Positions 33,984 to 44,095 of a stretch of DNA of 63,047 bases are shown here, one piece after another. The notes below the pieces were generated by a model. That model had not been told where the DNA came from, searched no databases, and saw only the letters and a list, made by a program, of their open reading frames with translations. Every line of letters starts with the position of its first letter. Position 1 is the first letter of the stretch. The position numbers and the translations under genes were made by a program. This stretch comes from Thalassolituus marinus (GTDB lineage Bacteria > Pseudomonadota > Gammaproteobacteria > Pseudomonadales > Oceanobacteraceae), in NCBI RefSeq assembly GCF_020320395.1, contig NZ_JAEDAH010000016.1:1-63047 (forward strand), in the 5' to 3' direction.

Positions 33984-35255
33984 TCAGCCCGCTGCGTTCA
34001 GCGCCTGTTCAATATCGGCAATGATATCGTCTGCGTGTTCGATACCAATCGACAGACGCACCAGATCACGGCTTACGCCGGCGGATGCCAGCTCTTCATC
34101 GTTGAGCTGACGGTGCGTGGTGGTTGCCGGGTGACAAGCCAGGCTCTTGGCGTCACCGATATTCACCAGGCGCTTGATCAGTTGCAGCGCATCAATAAAG
34201 CGTGCACCCGCTTCCGCGCCACCTTTAATACCGAAACTCAGAATCGCTGAAGGTTTGCCCTGCACCATGCGTTGCGCAACCTCAAAATAAGGACTGCTGC
34301 TCAGACCGGCGTAGTTCACCCAGCTAACCTGATCGTGAGCCTGCAGGTATTCAGCCACTTTCTGTGCATTTTCGGTATGGCGATCCATACGCAGCGCCAG
34401 CGTTTCCAGCCCCTGCAGAATCTGGAAAGCGTTAAACGGCGACAGAGCAGCCCCCATGTTGCGCAGCGGTACGACGCGGGCACGACCGATAAAGGCCGCT
34501 TCTGCAAACGCATCGGCATACACCACACCATGATAGGAAGGATCAGGCTGATTAAAGTGCGGGAAGCGCGGATTATCTTTCCACGGGAATTTACCGGAAT
34601 CGACAATAATACCGCCCACGGATGTACCGTGACCGCCAATGTATTTGGTCAGTGAGTGCACAACAATATCGGCACCGAATTCAAACGGACGACACAGGTA
34701 AGGTGTTGCTACTGTGTTATCCACGATCACCGGCACACCGTGTTTGTGCGCCATCGCCGACAGCGCCTGCAGGTCAACTACGTTACCGGCCGGGTTGCCG
34801 ATGGATTCACAGAACAAGGCTTTGGTGTTGTCGTCAATCAGGGCTTCCAGCGCGGCCACATCATTACCGGAGGCCATGCGCACTTCAATGCCCTGTTGCG
34901 GGAAGGTATGCGCGAACAGATTGTAGGTACCGCCGTAAAGCTGGCTGACGCTGACGATGTTGTCGCCGGCTCGCGCCAGTGTCTGAATACTGGCAGTAAT
35001 AGCCGCCATTCCGGATGCCATACACAGCGCACCAATACCACCTTCCATGGCCGCTACGCGCTGTTCCAGTACGGCGTTGGTAGGGTTCATAATGCGGGTG
35101 TAAATGTTGCCTGGTTCTTTCAGATCGAACAGATCAGCGCCGTGCTGCGTATCACGGAAGCTGTACGAAGTGGTCTGATAAATCGGAACCGCAACGGCGC
35201 GGGTTGTCGGGTCATCCTCAAATCCGGCGTGGATTGCCTGTGTCTCTATTTTCAT
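33984..35255 (-). CDS. metY: O-acetylhomoserine (thiol)-lyase
   Basis: A 423-residue PLP enzyme of the Cys/Met metabolism class that makes homocysteine directly from O-acetylhomoserine and sulfide. The PLP lysine is in VHSLTKYIGGHG near residue 206. The N-terminus (MKIETQAIHAGFEDDPTTRAVAVPIYQTTSY) and the GSRXX-type C-terminal IGIEHADDIIADI are typical. Length of about 425 distinguishes it from the shorter cystathionine gamma-synthase group. Confidence 0.93.
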   Translation of the reverse strand: MKIETQAIHAGFEDDPTTRAVAVPIYQTTSYSFRDTQHGADLFDLKEPGNIYTRIMNPTNAVLEQRVAAMEGGIGALCMASGMAAITASIQTLARAGDNIVSVSQLYGGTYNLFAHTFPQQGIEVRMASGNDVAALEALIDDNTKALFCESIGNPAGNVVDLQALSAMAHKHGVPVIVDNTVATPYLCRPFEFGADIVVHSLTKYIGGHGTSVGGIIVDSGKFPWKDNPRFPHFNQPDPSYHGVVYADAFAEAAFIGRARVVPLRNMGAALSPFNAFQILQGLETLALRMDRHTENAQKVAEYLQAHDQVSWVNYAGLSSSPYFEVAQRMVQGKPSAILSFGIKGGAEAGARFIDALQLIKRLVNIGDAKSLACHPATTTHRQLNDEELASAGVSRDLVRLSIGIEHADDIIADIEQALNAAG

Positions 35256-35538
35256 TGTGCTTGTTATCCTTTCTGACAGAGCCTTGGTGCACGGCAGTGT
35301 AACAAGAGCTGTGTACTATCACAGTAAAAATCCGTCAGTTTCTGTCGCACCGGCAAGACACAATTTTCTCAATACCAGACGGTAAAATTTTTCCATTAAC
35401 TGCCACTGATCAGCGGGCTTTAAAAAACCTTTGTATCACTCCGACCGCCTCACAATGGCAGCAGCCGATAAACAGAATTGTGCACCGGCACGTTAAGCCT
35501 GATAACCTTCCGTTTTTACGCGGCAACGACACTTCGCT

Positions 35539-36909
35539 ATGGCTAAAAAGAAAACCGCTTACGTCTGTAATGACTGTGGCTCAGAACATGCCAAATGGCA
35601 GGGACAATGTAACGACTGTGGCGCCTGGAATACGCTGCAGGAATTCGTTGTTTCAGCGGCTAAATCACCGGCGCGTGATGCCAGCTACGGCGGTTACGCC
35701 GGTGGTGCCGGCGGCCAGTCAATCCAGCGTCTGGCCGACGTTGATCTGGCAGAAGTACCACGTATCAGCAGCGGTATGCAGGAATTCGATCGGGTGCTGG
35801 GCGGCGGTCTGGTGCCGGGCTCTGCCATTCTGATTGGCGGTCATCCGGGTGCCGGTAAATCCACTCTGCTGCTACAGACTATGTGCACACTGGCTGCCAG
35901 CATGCCTGCGCTGTACGTCACCGGTGAAGAAAGCCTGCAACAGGTGGCCATGCGCGCCAAGCGTCTGGGCTTGCCAACCGATCAGCTGAATATGCTCAGT
36001 GAAACCAGTGTCGATCGCCTGATCAGCACGCTGCAGCAGCACAAACCGAAAGTGGTGGTTATCGATTCGATTCAGGTTATGCATGTCGACGGCATCGAAT
36101 CCGCGCCCGGCAGTGTTTCCCAGGTACGGGAGAGTGCCGCCGCCCTGACCCGCTTTGCCAAACAGACAGGCACTATTTTGCTGCTGGTTGGCCATGTCAC
36201 CAAAGACGGTACCCTGGCGGGCCCCAAAGTTCTGGAGCATATGATTGACTGCTCGATCATGCTGGAAGGCGACGGTGACAGTCGCTTCCGCACTCTGCGT
36301 GGCATTAAAAACCGTTTTGGTGCCATTAATGAGCTGGGTGTATTTGCCATGATCGATACCGGCCTTAAAGAAGTGAAAAACCCCAGCTCTATCTTCCTCA
36401 GCCGGGGGGAAGAAGCCGCGGCCGGCAGTGTAGTGATGGTGATCTGGGAAGGTACCCGGCCGTTGCTGGTCGAGATTCAGGCTCTGGTCGATGACAGCCA
36501 CTTCGGTCACCCTAAACGCGTAGCCGTTGGCCTTGACCAGAACCGTATGAATTTATTGTTGGCTGCCCTGCATCGCCACGGTGGTATTCACCTCGGTGAT
36601 CAGGACGTGTATATCAACGTCGTTGGCGGGGTAAAAGTCGGTGAAACCGCTGCTGACCTGGCCCTGCTGTTGGCGGCGCTGTCGAGCTTCCGCAACCAGC
36701 CGTTACCACAGGATTTAATCGTCTTTGGTGAAGTGGGGTTATCCGGTGAAATTCGCCCGGTACCGTCGGGACAGGAAAGAATAAAAGAAGCCGCGAAACA
36801 CGGTTTTACCCGTGCCATTGTGCCGAAAGCCAATGCACCACGACAGCCGGTGCCGGGTATGACCATTATCGGTGTGGATAAACTGCAGGATGCAATTAAT
36901 TCTGTTTAA
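35539..36909 (+). CDS. radA: DNA repair protein RadA (Sms)
   Basis: A 456-residue RecA-like branch-migration helicase. The N-terminal zinc finger is CNDCGSEHAKWQGQCNDCG. Walker A is GHPGAGKST near residue 100. The RadA-specific KNRFG lies near residue 255. The C-terminal Lon-like domain contains GEVGLSGEIRPV. It functions in recombination intermediates. The region 35256-35538 upstream holds the divergent metY and radA promoters and no gene. Confidence 0.96.
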   Translation: MAKKKTAYVCNDCGSEHAKWQGQCNDCGAWNTLQEFVVSAAKSPARDASYGGYAGGAGGQSIQRLADVDLAEVPRISSGMQEFDRVLGGGLVPGSAILIGGHPGAGKSTLLLQTMCTLAASMPALYVTGEESLQQVAMRAKRLGLPTDQLNMLSETSVDRLISTLQQHKPKVVVIDSIQVMHVDGIESAPGSVSQVRESAAALTRFAKQTGTILLLVGHVTKDGTLAGPKVLEHMIDCSIMLEGDGDSRFRTLRGIKNRFGAINELGVFAMIDTGLKEVKNPSSIFLSRGEEAAAGSVVMVIWEGTRPLLVEIQALVDDSHFGHPKRVAVGLDQNRMNLLLAALHRHGGIHLGDQDVYINVVGGVKVGETAADLALLLAALSSFRNQPLPQDLIVFGEVGLSGEIRPVPSGQERIKEAAKHGFTRAIVPKANAPRQPVPGMTIIGVDKLQDAINSV

Positions 36910-36936
36910 AAAAACGCCGGATTACTCCGGCGTTTT
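36906..36936. terminator. Shared radA/mnhG terminator
   Basis: AACGCCGGA/TCCGGCGTT hairpin with flanking A and T runs. The mnhG stop codon lies inside it, so both convergent genes use it. Confidence 0.85.
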
Positions 36937-37281
36937 CTGTTGCGCGATACGCTTCATTAATTCGCGTTTATGCGTGTTTTTCAGCGCCGTGACTTTTTTA
37001 TGCAGCGCTGCCTTGGCCATCATATGTGCCGAAACCGGGGCAGTAATAAACAGGAACAAACTGATCACCAGTTCGTGAATACTGATACCGCCGTCACGCA
37101 TGGTGGTCAGCAACATAGAGCCTAACAGTACCGCACCGACGCCGAGCGTCGTCGCTTTGGTTGGCGCATGCAGGCGGGTGTAAAAATCCGGTAATTTTGC
37201 CAAGCCAACAGAGCCCACAAACAGGAAGAAGCCACCGGTCAGCAGGCAGATAACCGCGAGAATATTTACGATATCGGTCAT
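36922..37281 (-). CDS. mrpG: Mrp-type Na+/H+ antiporter subunit G
   Basis: A 119-residue, three-helix membrane subunit. GSVGLAKLPDFYTRLHAPTKATTLGVG (near residues 25-50) is the family signature. The start is placed at the second methionine, because AAGGA is then nine bases upstream; the first ATG would abut it. The tail is basic. Last gene of the mrpACDEFG operon, 12 bases after mrpF. Also named phaG/mnhG. Confidence 0.92.
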   Translation of the reverse strand: MTDIVNILAVICLLTGGFFLFVGSVGLAKLPDFYTRLHAPTKATTLGVGAVLLGSMLLTTMRDGGISIHELVISLFLFITAPVSAHMMAKAALHKKVTALKNTHKRELMKRIAQQKTPE

Positions 37282-37293
37282 GGTCTGCATTCC

Positions 37294-37578
37294 TTATTCA
37301 ATAATGTCGCCGCGCAGCAGATACTTGCTGAGCGCCGCCGTGCTGACAAAGCCCAGCATGGCAATCAACAGGGCGCCTTCAAAGTACAGTGGCGATCCGT
37401 TGTACAGACCCAGCAAAATAATCAGCGCGATGCTGTTAATGTACAGGGTATCCAGCGCAAGAATGCGGTCGGTTACCGAAGGGCCTTTCAGCATACGCCA
37501 GACATTCATCAGCAATGCTATCAGCACCATCGCGGATGTAACGAGAATGGCAGCATCCAACAGGCTGGCGGTCGTCAT
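37294..37578 (-). CDS. mrpF: Mrp-type antiporter subunit F
   Basis: A 94-residue membrane subunit with three helices and the family stretch RMLKGPSVTDRILALDTLYINSIALIILLG. The ATG overlaps the mrpE stop by four bases. Confidence 0.93.
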   Translation of the reverse strand: MTTASLLDAAILVTSAMVLIALLMNVWRMLKGPSVTDRILALDTLYINSIALIILLGLYNGSPLYFEGALLIAMLGFVSTAALSKYLLRGDIIE

Positions 37579-38057
37579 GAGAAAATCTCCTGCAGGGGTT
37601 GTTCATAACGCTGACGAATTTCCGCAATCATTTCCTGCTCGGTAGTGATGTGCAAAGCGTGTACATACAGCCACTTACGGTCTTCGGAAAAATCCACGCT
37701 CACAGTACCCGGCGTCAGCGAGATGGTGCTAGCCAGAACTGTCAGTGGAAAGTCTCCCTGCAATGCCAGCGGGTAGCAGATAAAACCCGGATTCAGAGAG
37801 CGGTTGCTACCCAGAACCTTAAGCGCTACATCAACGTTGGATACCACAATGTCACGCAGCAGACGGGCAACATAAGCAGCTATTTTAAGTGGCTTACCGG
37901 CACGGCTCTGGTGATCGGTATAGGGCCAGGTAATCACCGGAATTAACCAGGCCAGAATTAATCCCAGTACCAGCTGACCGACAGAAAAACCATTCAACAA
38001 TAACCACACTGCCAGCAGCATCAGACTGTGTACCGGCATTGGCAGAATATATCTCAT
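37575..38057 (-). CDS. mrpE: Mrp-type antiporter subunit E
   Basis: A 160-residue membrane subunit. Two N-terminal helices are followed by the conserved ASTISLTPGTVSVDFSEDRKWLYVHAL near residues 108-135. Overlaps mrpD and mrpF by four bases each (ATGA). Confidence 0.93.
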   Translation of the reverse strand: MRYILPMPVHSLMLLAVWLLLNGFSVGQLVLGLILAWLIPVITWPYTDHQSRAGKPLKIAAYVARLLRDIVVSNVDVALKVLGSNRSLNPGFICYPLALQGDFPLTVLASTISLTPGTVSVDFSEDRKWLYVHALHITTEQEMIAEIRQRYEQPLQEIFS

Positions 38058-39556
38058 GGGGTTACCTCCACGACTGCCACAGGCACTTTATACAATTCAC
38101 TGACCGCACTCTGCGTCAGCTCGGTTAACGGACCACCGAGCACGACCATCAGCGGCGACATCAGCAGCAACACCAGCACCGCTGTTAACTTCAGTGGATG
38201 CACTGCATCTGACGGCTGAGCAGCGCCCTGCACCCGCCAGAAGATCGTAGTACCGGCACGCGTCAGCATGAGCATGGCGGCCAGACCAGAAATCAGCAGC
38301 GGCGCCCAGATCCAGCTGGCCTGATAACCGGCGGAGGAAGCCTGCAGCAGCAGCAGCTTGCCAACAAAACCAGATAATGGCGGCAGACCAATCACCGCCA
38401 GCGCAGCAATAACAAACAGAACGCCGAGCAGTCCTTGCTGACGCAGCGGCCGACTGCGCACCAGCCGATCCTGCGCCTGACCGCGTTGCTCGGTAATCAG
38501 GCCGGCGACCATGAACAAGGCTGCCGCGATCAGAGTGCTGTGAATAAGATAGTAAAGCGCTGCGGCTGCCGATTGTTCAGTGCTGATCGCCAGCATCAGC
38601 AGCAGCGTTCCGGCGGATACCACCACCAGGTTAGCCACCAGCATTTTCAGGCTCTGACTGGCCAGAACCGCCAGCGTACCGGCCACCAGCGTCAGCCAGC
38701 CCAACGGCCACAACCAGTCGCTGGCAACATTAGCCAGCACACCGGCATGATCACCAAACACCGCCGTGTGAATGCGCCAGATACTGTAGATACCCACCTT
38801 GGTCATGATGGCGAACAAGGCTGCTACTGGTGTCGAGGTGTAGGCGTAGGTGCGTGGCAGCCAGAAATGCAGTGGCAGTAACGCCGCTTTCAGACCGAAC
38901 ACCACCAGTAATAACAGCGCACCGGATTTCGCCAGTGCCAGATCTTCGCTTTTCAGGTGCGGTGCTTTATACGCCATATCGGCCAGATTCAGCGTGCCGA
39001 ATACCGCGTAAATAATCGCCAGGCCAATCAGGAAGAAAGCCGAACCCGTAAGGTTAAGCAGTACATAATGCACAGCCGCCTGCGTGCGCTGCTTGCCACC
39101 ACCGTGAATGAGCAGAGAGTACGAAGCAATCAGCAGAATCTCGAAAAACACGAACAGGTTAAAGGCATCGCCGGTCAGGAAGGCGCCGTTAATACCCAGC
39201 ATCTGAAACATAAATAACGGATGGAAAAACGGCCCGCGCTGGTCATCCCCTGCCGAAGCATACAGATGCGCAGTCAGTCCGAGTATGGCAGCCAGAATGA
39301 GCATAATGGAGGACAACTGGTCGCTGACCAGCGCAATACCGAACGGCGCCTGCCAGTCGCCCATCATATAAGTGCGCATACCGCCCGCGCTCTGCTGCAG
39401 CAGCATAATTGCTGACAACAACATGAGTACATTGGCAGCAAAACCGACCAGCCGCTGACGCAGAACCTGCTGATGCAGACCCGGCAACATCAATGCGATA
39501 CCCGCCAGCAGCGGAATCAGTACCGGAAAGAAAATCAGATGATCCATCAGGGTCAT
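38054..39556 (-). CDS. mrpD: Mrp-type antiporter subunit D
   Basis: A 500-residue, about 14-helix protein homologous to complex I subunits NuoM/NuoN. The key transmembrane Glu and Lys positions are in FFEILLIASYSLLIHGGG (near 130) and KAALLPLHFWLPRTYAYTSTPVAALFAIMTKVGIYS (near 224-260). It translocates cations within the heteromeric complex. Coupled by overlap to mrpC and mrpE. Confidence 0.95.
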   Translation of the reverse strand: MTLMDHLIFFPVLIPLLAGIALMLPGLHQQVLRQRLVGFAANVLMLLSAIMLLQQSAGGMRTYMMGDWQAPFGIALVSDQLSSIMLILAAILGLTAHLYASAGDDQRGPFFHPLFMFQMLGINGAFLTGDAFNLFVFFEILLIASYSLLIHGGGKQRTQAAVHYVLLNLTGSAFFLIGLAIIYAVFGTLNLADMAYKAPHLKSEDLALAKSGALLLLVVFGLKAALLPLHFWLPRTYAYTSTPVAALFAIMTKVGIYSIWRIHTAVFGDHAGVLANVASDWLWPLGWLTLVAGTLAVLASQSLKMLVANLVVVSAGTLLLMLAISTEQSAAAALYYLIHSTLIAAALFMVAGLITEQRGQAQDRLVRSRPLRQQGLLGVLFVIAALAVIGLPPLSGFVGKLLLLQASSAGYQASWIWAPLLISGLAAMLMLTRAGTTIFWRVQGAAQPSDAVHPLKLTAVLVLLLMSPLMVVLGGPLTELTQSAVSELYKVPVAVVEVTP

Positions 39557-39927
39557 GCATCATCTCCTGTATTCGAACGCTGACGCTGAGGTAAGTCGTC
39601 ATGAATCTCAGTACGGCCATCAACCTGGTCATTGCCCAGATCAGAGCGCGCCCGCAGTGCCAGAATCAGAGCAAAGGCAGTCATAGCAAAGCCGATGACA
39701 ATCGCGGTCAATACCAGAGCCTGTGGTAATGGGTCTGCGTAACGCTCACTTTCACCGAGAATCACCGCGCCATTTACCACCAGGCGGCCACTGGCAAAAA
39801 TAAACAGGTTTACTGCATAGGAAAGCAGCGTCAGCCCCAGTACCACAGCGAAGGTGTAACCGCGTAAAACCAGGAAAATGCCGCCGGCGGTCATTGCGCC
39901 GACGCAGATTGCATAAATTGTTTCCAT
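39553..39927 (-). CDS. mrpC: Mrp-type antiporter subunit C
   Basis: A 124-residue NuoK-like subunit. Three helices include GGIFLVLRGYTFAVVLGLTLLSYAVNLFIFASG and DPLPQALVLTAIVIGFAMTAF, both family hallmarks. The C-terminal tail is charged. The ATG shares its first base region with the mrpA stop. Confidence 0.94.
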   Translation of the reverse strand: METIYAICVGAMTAGGIFLVLRGYTFAVVLGLTLLSYAVNLFIFASGRLVVNGAVILGESERYADPLPQALVLTAIVIGFAMTAFALILALRARSDLGNDQVDGRTEIHDDLPQRQRSNTGDDA

Positions 39928-42716
39928 TATTCCGCCCTTGGTCGTTCGCTGGTCGTTAGCTGGCCAAGGTTGGCCAGAATCAACAGAGTTGCGCCAATCA
40001 CTGTGAAGTACACGCCCAGGTCAAACACCATGGCACTGGCCAACTCAAATTTGCCGATCAGCGGCAGATAGAAATAATCAAACCAGGTGGTGAGGAATGG
40101 ACGGTCAAACAACCAGCTGCCCAGACCAGACCCCAGCGCCAGAATCAGGCCCACTGCGATCATCACGTGGTACGGGAAATTCATGCGTGCTTTCATCCAG
40201 TCCACACCGTGTGCGACGTATTGCTGAATCAGCGCAATAGCCGTGATCAGGCCGGCAATAAAGCCACCGCCCGGCAGATTGTGCCCACGCAGGAAGATAT
40301 AGGCCGACACCAGCAAAGCGAGCGGCAGCAGACTCTGGGAAACCACCGCCAGCATCATCGGGTTTTTATCTTTCGCCCAGCCAATACCATTCTGATCAGC
40401 CGCCGGAACGAACAGACGCATTCCCGCCAGCAGCTTGTAGATACCCAACGCGGCAATGCCCAGCACCGTGATTTCACCCATAGTGTCGAAGCCACGGAAG
40501 TCGACCAGAATCACGTTCACCACATTGGTACCACCACCACCGGTCTTACTGTTGGCAATGAAGAAATCAGAAATACTGGCCAGCGGCCGTGTCAGCATGG
40601 CGTAACAGATGGTACCCACCACCGCACCGATTGCCGAGGCCAGCCCCAGATCACGCAGAATGCGTCGCGTTGAGCTTTCTTTCAGCGGCGTCGTCTGCGG
40701 CAGGAAATACAGCGCCAGCAGGAACAGAATAATGGTCGCTACTTCCACCGATAACTGTGTCAGAGCAAGGTCAGGAGCCGAGAACCAGGCAAAGGCGACA
40801 GCAACGATAAGACCGACAATCGACACCATAACCAGCGCCAGCAGACGCTGATGACTGAACACTACCGTTGCCACGGTGCCAATCAGCAGCAGCACGGCGG
40901 CCACCAGTACCGGCAGGTCCACCGCCTGCTGCGGCAGGCTGCCGGCGGCGGATTCCATTTCCAGCAAAGGTGCACCTGCTACAGCCAAAGCAATCACCAC
41001 CAGCCAGGTGGTATAACGCTGCAGGCGACCATTATCGAACCATGCCTGTAAACGAACGGCACGGGCTGTCAGCCACTGTACCGCACGTTCAAATTCATTC
41101 TTGGCATCAATCTCGGTGAACTGCCCCTGAAACTGAAACAGATAACGCCGATTCACATACAGAATGCTACCGCCGACGACAGCCAGCAGACTCATTAACA
41201 GCGGAATGTTGAAGCCATGCCATACCGCCAGACTGAACTCAGGTAACGGCGCCTGCAACACTGCGGAAGCCGCAGCATTGAGCAAATCGCCGACAGCAAA
41301 TTCAGGCACGATACCAACCAGCAGACACAGCACCACCAACACTTCTACCGGCACGCGCATATAGCGTGGCGGCTCATGTGGCGTACGTGGCAGGTTAATG
41401 GGTTCACCATTAAAGAAGACGTCGTGAATAAAGCGCAGAGAGTAAGCAACCGCCAGGGCGCCGCCTACAGTCGCCAGCACAGGGATTACCCAGGACAGAG
41501 AACCCAGTGTTGCCTGGTGCAGGGTTTCGGTGAACAGCATTTCCTTCGACAGGAAGCCATTCAGCAATGGCACACCCGCCATAGAAGCAGCAGCAACCAT
41601 GGCCAGCGTGGCAGTGTATGGCATGTACTTCCACAACCCATTCAGCTGACGCATATCACGCGAGCCGGACTCGTGGTCAATGATACCGGCTGCCATAAAC
41701 AACGATGCTTTGAAGACCGCATGGTTAATGATGTGGAACACCGCGGCGATGGCAGCCATGCGCGTATCCAGACCGAATAACAAGGTGATCAGACCCAGAT
41801 GACTGATGGTTGAATACGCCAGCAGGCCTTTCAGATCGTGCTTGAACAAGGCGGTGTAAGCACCCACCAACAAAGTCGCCAGCCCCACCAGACTGACAAT
41901 GCCAAACCACATATCGGTGCCGGATAGCACCGGATAAAAACGCGCCAGCAGAAACACCCCGGCCTTAACCATGGTGGCTGAATGCAGGTATGACGAAACG
42001 GGTGTTGGTGCTGCCATAGCGTGCGGCAGCCAGAAATGGAACGGAAATTGAGCCGACTTAGTGAAAGCTCCGAGCAGGAAAAGAATCATCACCGGGACAT
42101 AGACGCTGCTTTCACGCAACGCATCTCCACTGGCGAGAATGGCGCTCAGACTGTAAGTGCCGAGGGTTTCACCCATCAGAATGAAGGCACCGAGCAGAGC
42201 CAGACCGCCAGCACCGGTAATCATTAACGCCATGCGCGCGCCTTTACGCGCCTCGGTTTTATGCCACCAGAAACTGATCAGCAGGAATGAGCTGACACTG
42301 GTCAGTTCCCAGAAGAACCACAACTGGAGAATGTTGTCGGACATCACCACGCCCAGCATGGCCGTCATAAACAGGATCAGAAAAGCATAGAACCTGCCCA
42401 TATGATCACGCTCGGACAGATAGTAGCGAGCGTAGAGAATAACCAGTAAGCCAATACCAAGAATCAGCAAGGCGAACAGCAAGGCCAGGCCGTCAAAGCG
42501 AAAGGCAATACTCAACCCGGCCGCTGGAATCCAGTCTGTTTGCCAGACGAATGACTGGCCATTGAGAATATCGGGGATGTAGGTGAACACCAGTGCCAGA
42601 GCACAGGCAGGCAGCGTTGCTGTTGCCAGCAGAGTAGCCCGGCGGCCAAAGCGGTAGGCCAGCATGGGTAGCAGGGTTCCCACCAGAGTCAGCAGGGGAA
42701 TCCAGAATAGTTGCAT
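39927..42716 (-). CDS. mrpA: Mrp-type antiporter subunit A fused to B
   Basis: A 929-residue protein: a NuoL-like MrpA part (LFFALLIL..., FFWELTSVSSFLLISFWWHKTEARKGA near residue 132, KSAQFPFHFWLPHAMAAPTPVSSYLHSATMVKAGVFLLAR near 225) followed by a MrpB-like C-terminal part (GHNLPGGGFIAGLITAIALIQQYVAHG near 835). The fused A-B layout is the group 2 (Pha-type) form, giving six genes rather than seven. The complex exchanges cytoplasmic Na+ or K+ for protons and supports salt and alkali tolerance. First gene of the operon. Confidence 0.95.
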   Translation of the reverse strand: MQLFWIPLLTLVGTLLPMLAYRFGRRATLLATATLPACALALVFTYIPDILNGQSFVWQTDWIPAAGLSIAFRFDGLALLFALLILGIGLLVILYARYYLSERDHMGRFYAFLILFMTAMLGVVMSDNILQLWFFWELTSVSSFLLISFWWHKTEARKGARMALMITGAGGLALLGAFILMGETLGTYSLSAILASGDALRESSVYVPVMILFLLGAFTKSAQFPFHFWLPHAMAAPTPVSSYLHSATMVKAGVFLLARFYPVLSGTDMWFGIVSLVGLATLLVGAYTALFKHDLKGLLAYSTISHLGLITLLFGLDTRMAAIAAVFHIINHAVFKASLFMAAGIIDHESGSRDMRQLNGLWKYMPYTATLAMVAAASMAGVPLLNGFLSKEMLFTETLHQATLGSLSWVIPVLATVGGALAVAYSLRFIHDVFFNGEPINLPRTPHEPPRYMRVPVEVLVVLCLLVGIVPEFAVGDLLNAAASAVLQAPLPEFSLAVWHGFNIPLLMSLLAVVGGSILYVNRRYLFQFQGQFTEIDAKNEFERAVQWLTARAVRLQAWFDNGRLQRYTTWLVVIALAVAGAPLLEMESAAGSLPQQAVDLPVLVAAVLLLIGTVATVVFSHQRLLALVMVSIVGLIVAVAFAWFSAPDLALTQLSVEVATIILFLLALYFLPQTTPLKESSTRRILRDLGLASAIGAVVGTICYAMLTRPLASISDFFIANSKTGGGGTNVVNVILVDFRGFDTMGEITVLGIAALGIYKLLAGMRLFVPAADQNGIGWAKDKNPMMLAVVSQSLLPLALLVSAYIFLRGHNLPGGGFIAGLITAIALIQQYVAHGVDWMKARMNFPYHVMIAVGLILALGSGLGSWLFDRPFLTTWFDYFYLPLIGKFELASAMVFDLGVYFTVIGATLLILANLGQLTTSERPRAE

Positions 42717-42869
42717 CAGTTAGTCGCCTCTCTCCGTCAGCCTGACTGTCCGTTTGATCTGAATCAAAGAAAGATAGCATGGTACTCGCTGGCGCGACAC
42801 GCTACAGCAGGGTGTGATGCAAAGAATTGTCAGACAAGGGCCGCTATCGCGACCCCACTTCTATTGGTC

Positions 42870-43934
42870 TCAGCCGTGGTAAGACGGGCTAAGTTCGGTA
42901 ACCGCTTCGACGAATGCCTTAGCGTGCTCTGGATCGACAAACTGGTGAATACCATGACCCAGGTTAAACACATGCCCAGTGCCATTACCGTAGCTGTCGA
43001 GAATACGCTTCACTTCGGCACGGATAGTCGCCGGTGACGCGTACAGTACAGAAGGATCCATATTGCCCTGCAGCGCAACACGATTGCCAACACGGCTGCG
43101 TGCGTTGCCGAGATCTGTTGTCCAGTCGATACCCAATGCATCAGCCCCCGTATCCGCCATAGCCTCCAGCCACTGGCCACCGCCTTTAGTGAACAGGATA
43201 ACCGGAATCTGCTGACCGTCGTATTCACGAATAAGACCGGCAACGATCTGCTGCATATATTTCAGCGAGAACTCGCGGTAAGCCACATCACTGAGGTTGC
43301 CACCCCAGGTATCGAAGATCTGCACGGCCTGCGCACCGGCTTTAATCTGTGCGTTCAGGTAATCAATAACGGACTTCGCCAGCGTATCCAGCAGCTGATG
43401 CATCACTTCCGGCGTGTCGTACATCATGGCTTTAACGTGACGGAAATCTTTGGATGAGCCGCCCTCAACCATATAGGTTGCCAGCGTCCATGGACTACCG
43501 GAGAAACCGATCAGCGGCACACGACCATTCAGCTCACGGCGAATAGTGCTGACGGCTTTCAGTACGTAATCCAGATCCGCTTCCGTGTTGACCACAGACA
43601 GGCTCTGCACATCGGCTTCGGTACGGATGATTTTATTGAAACGCGGGCCTTCGCCAGTCTCAAAGTACAGCCCCAGCCCCATCGCATCCGGAATGGTGAG
43701 GATGTCAGAGAACAGAATCGCAGCATCCAGCGGGTAACGATCCAGTGGCTGAATGGTCACTTCACACGCCAGCTCAGGGTTTTTGCACAGCGACATAAAG
43801 TCACCGGCCTGAGCTCGGGTCGCACGGTACTCTGGCAGATAACGTCCGGCCTGGCGCATCATCCACACAGGTGTACGGTCAACTGGCTGGCGCAACAGCG
43901 CCTTCAGGAAGCGATCATTTTTCAATTCAGACAT
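42870..43934 (-). CDS. hemE: Uroporphyrinogen decarboxylase
   Basis: A 354-residue enzyme that removes the four acetate carboxyls of uroporphyrinogen III, giving coproporphyrinogen. Signature [16 protein letters not shown] is near residue 24 and [19 protein letters not shown] is near 147. Start at [10 protein letters not shown] gives exactly the usual length; a longer frame upstream is rejected. Confidence 0.96.
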   Translation of the reverse strand: MSELKNDRFLKALLRQPVDRTPVWMMRQAGRYLPEYRATRAQAGDFMSLCKNPELACEVTIQPLDRYPLDAAILFSDILTIPDAMGLGLYFETGEGPRFNKIIRTEADVQSLSVVNTEADLDYVLKAVSTIRRELNGRVPLIGFSGSPWTLATYMVEGGSSKDFRHVKAMMYDTPEVMHQLLDTLAKSVIDYLNAQIKAGAQAVQIFDTWGGNLSDVAYREFSLKYMQQIVAGLIREYDGQQIPVILFTKGGGQWLEAMADTGADALGIDWTTDLGNARSRVGNRVALQGNMDPSVLYASPATIRAEVKRILDSYGNGTGHVFNLGHGIHQFVDPEHAKAFVEAVTELSPSYHG

Positions 43935-44054
43935 GGAGTACCTAACGAGCACCAGAAAATTTGCCGGTATCATACCAAAAAAACGGCCACGCGCTTTTTG
44001 ACTTTACGCATTAAAGCCATGAACAGTCGCTATGGCCGCAGAAAACAGCAGGCA

Positions 44055-44086
44055 CAAAAAAGCCCGGCGAAGGCCGGGCTTTTTTG
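44055..44086 (-). terminator. Terminator of the Ig-like lipoprotein gene
   Basis: AGCCCGGC/GCCGGGCT stem with a GAAG loop, A-tract before and T-tract after. It lies ten bases past the lipoprotein gene stop. Confidence 0.87.
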
Positions 44087-44095
44087 TGGAGCCGA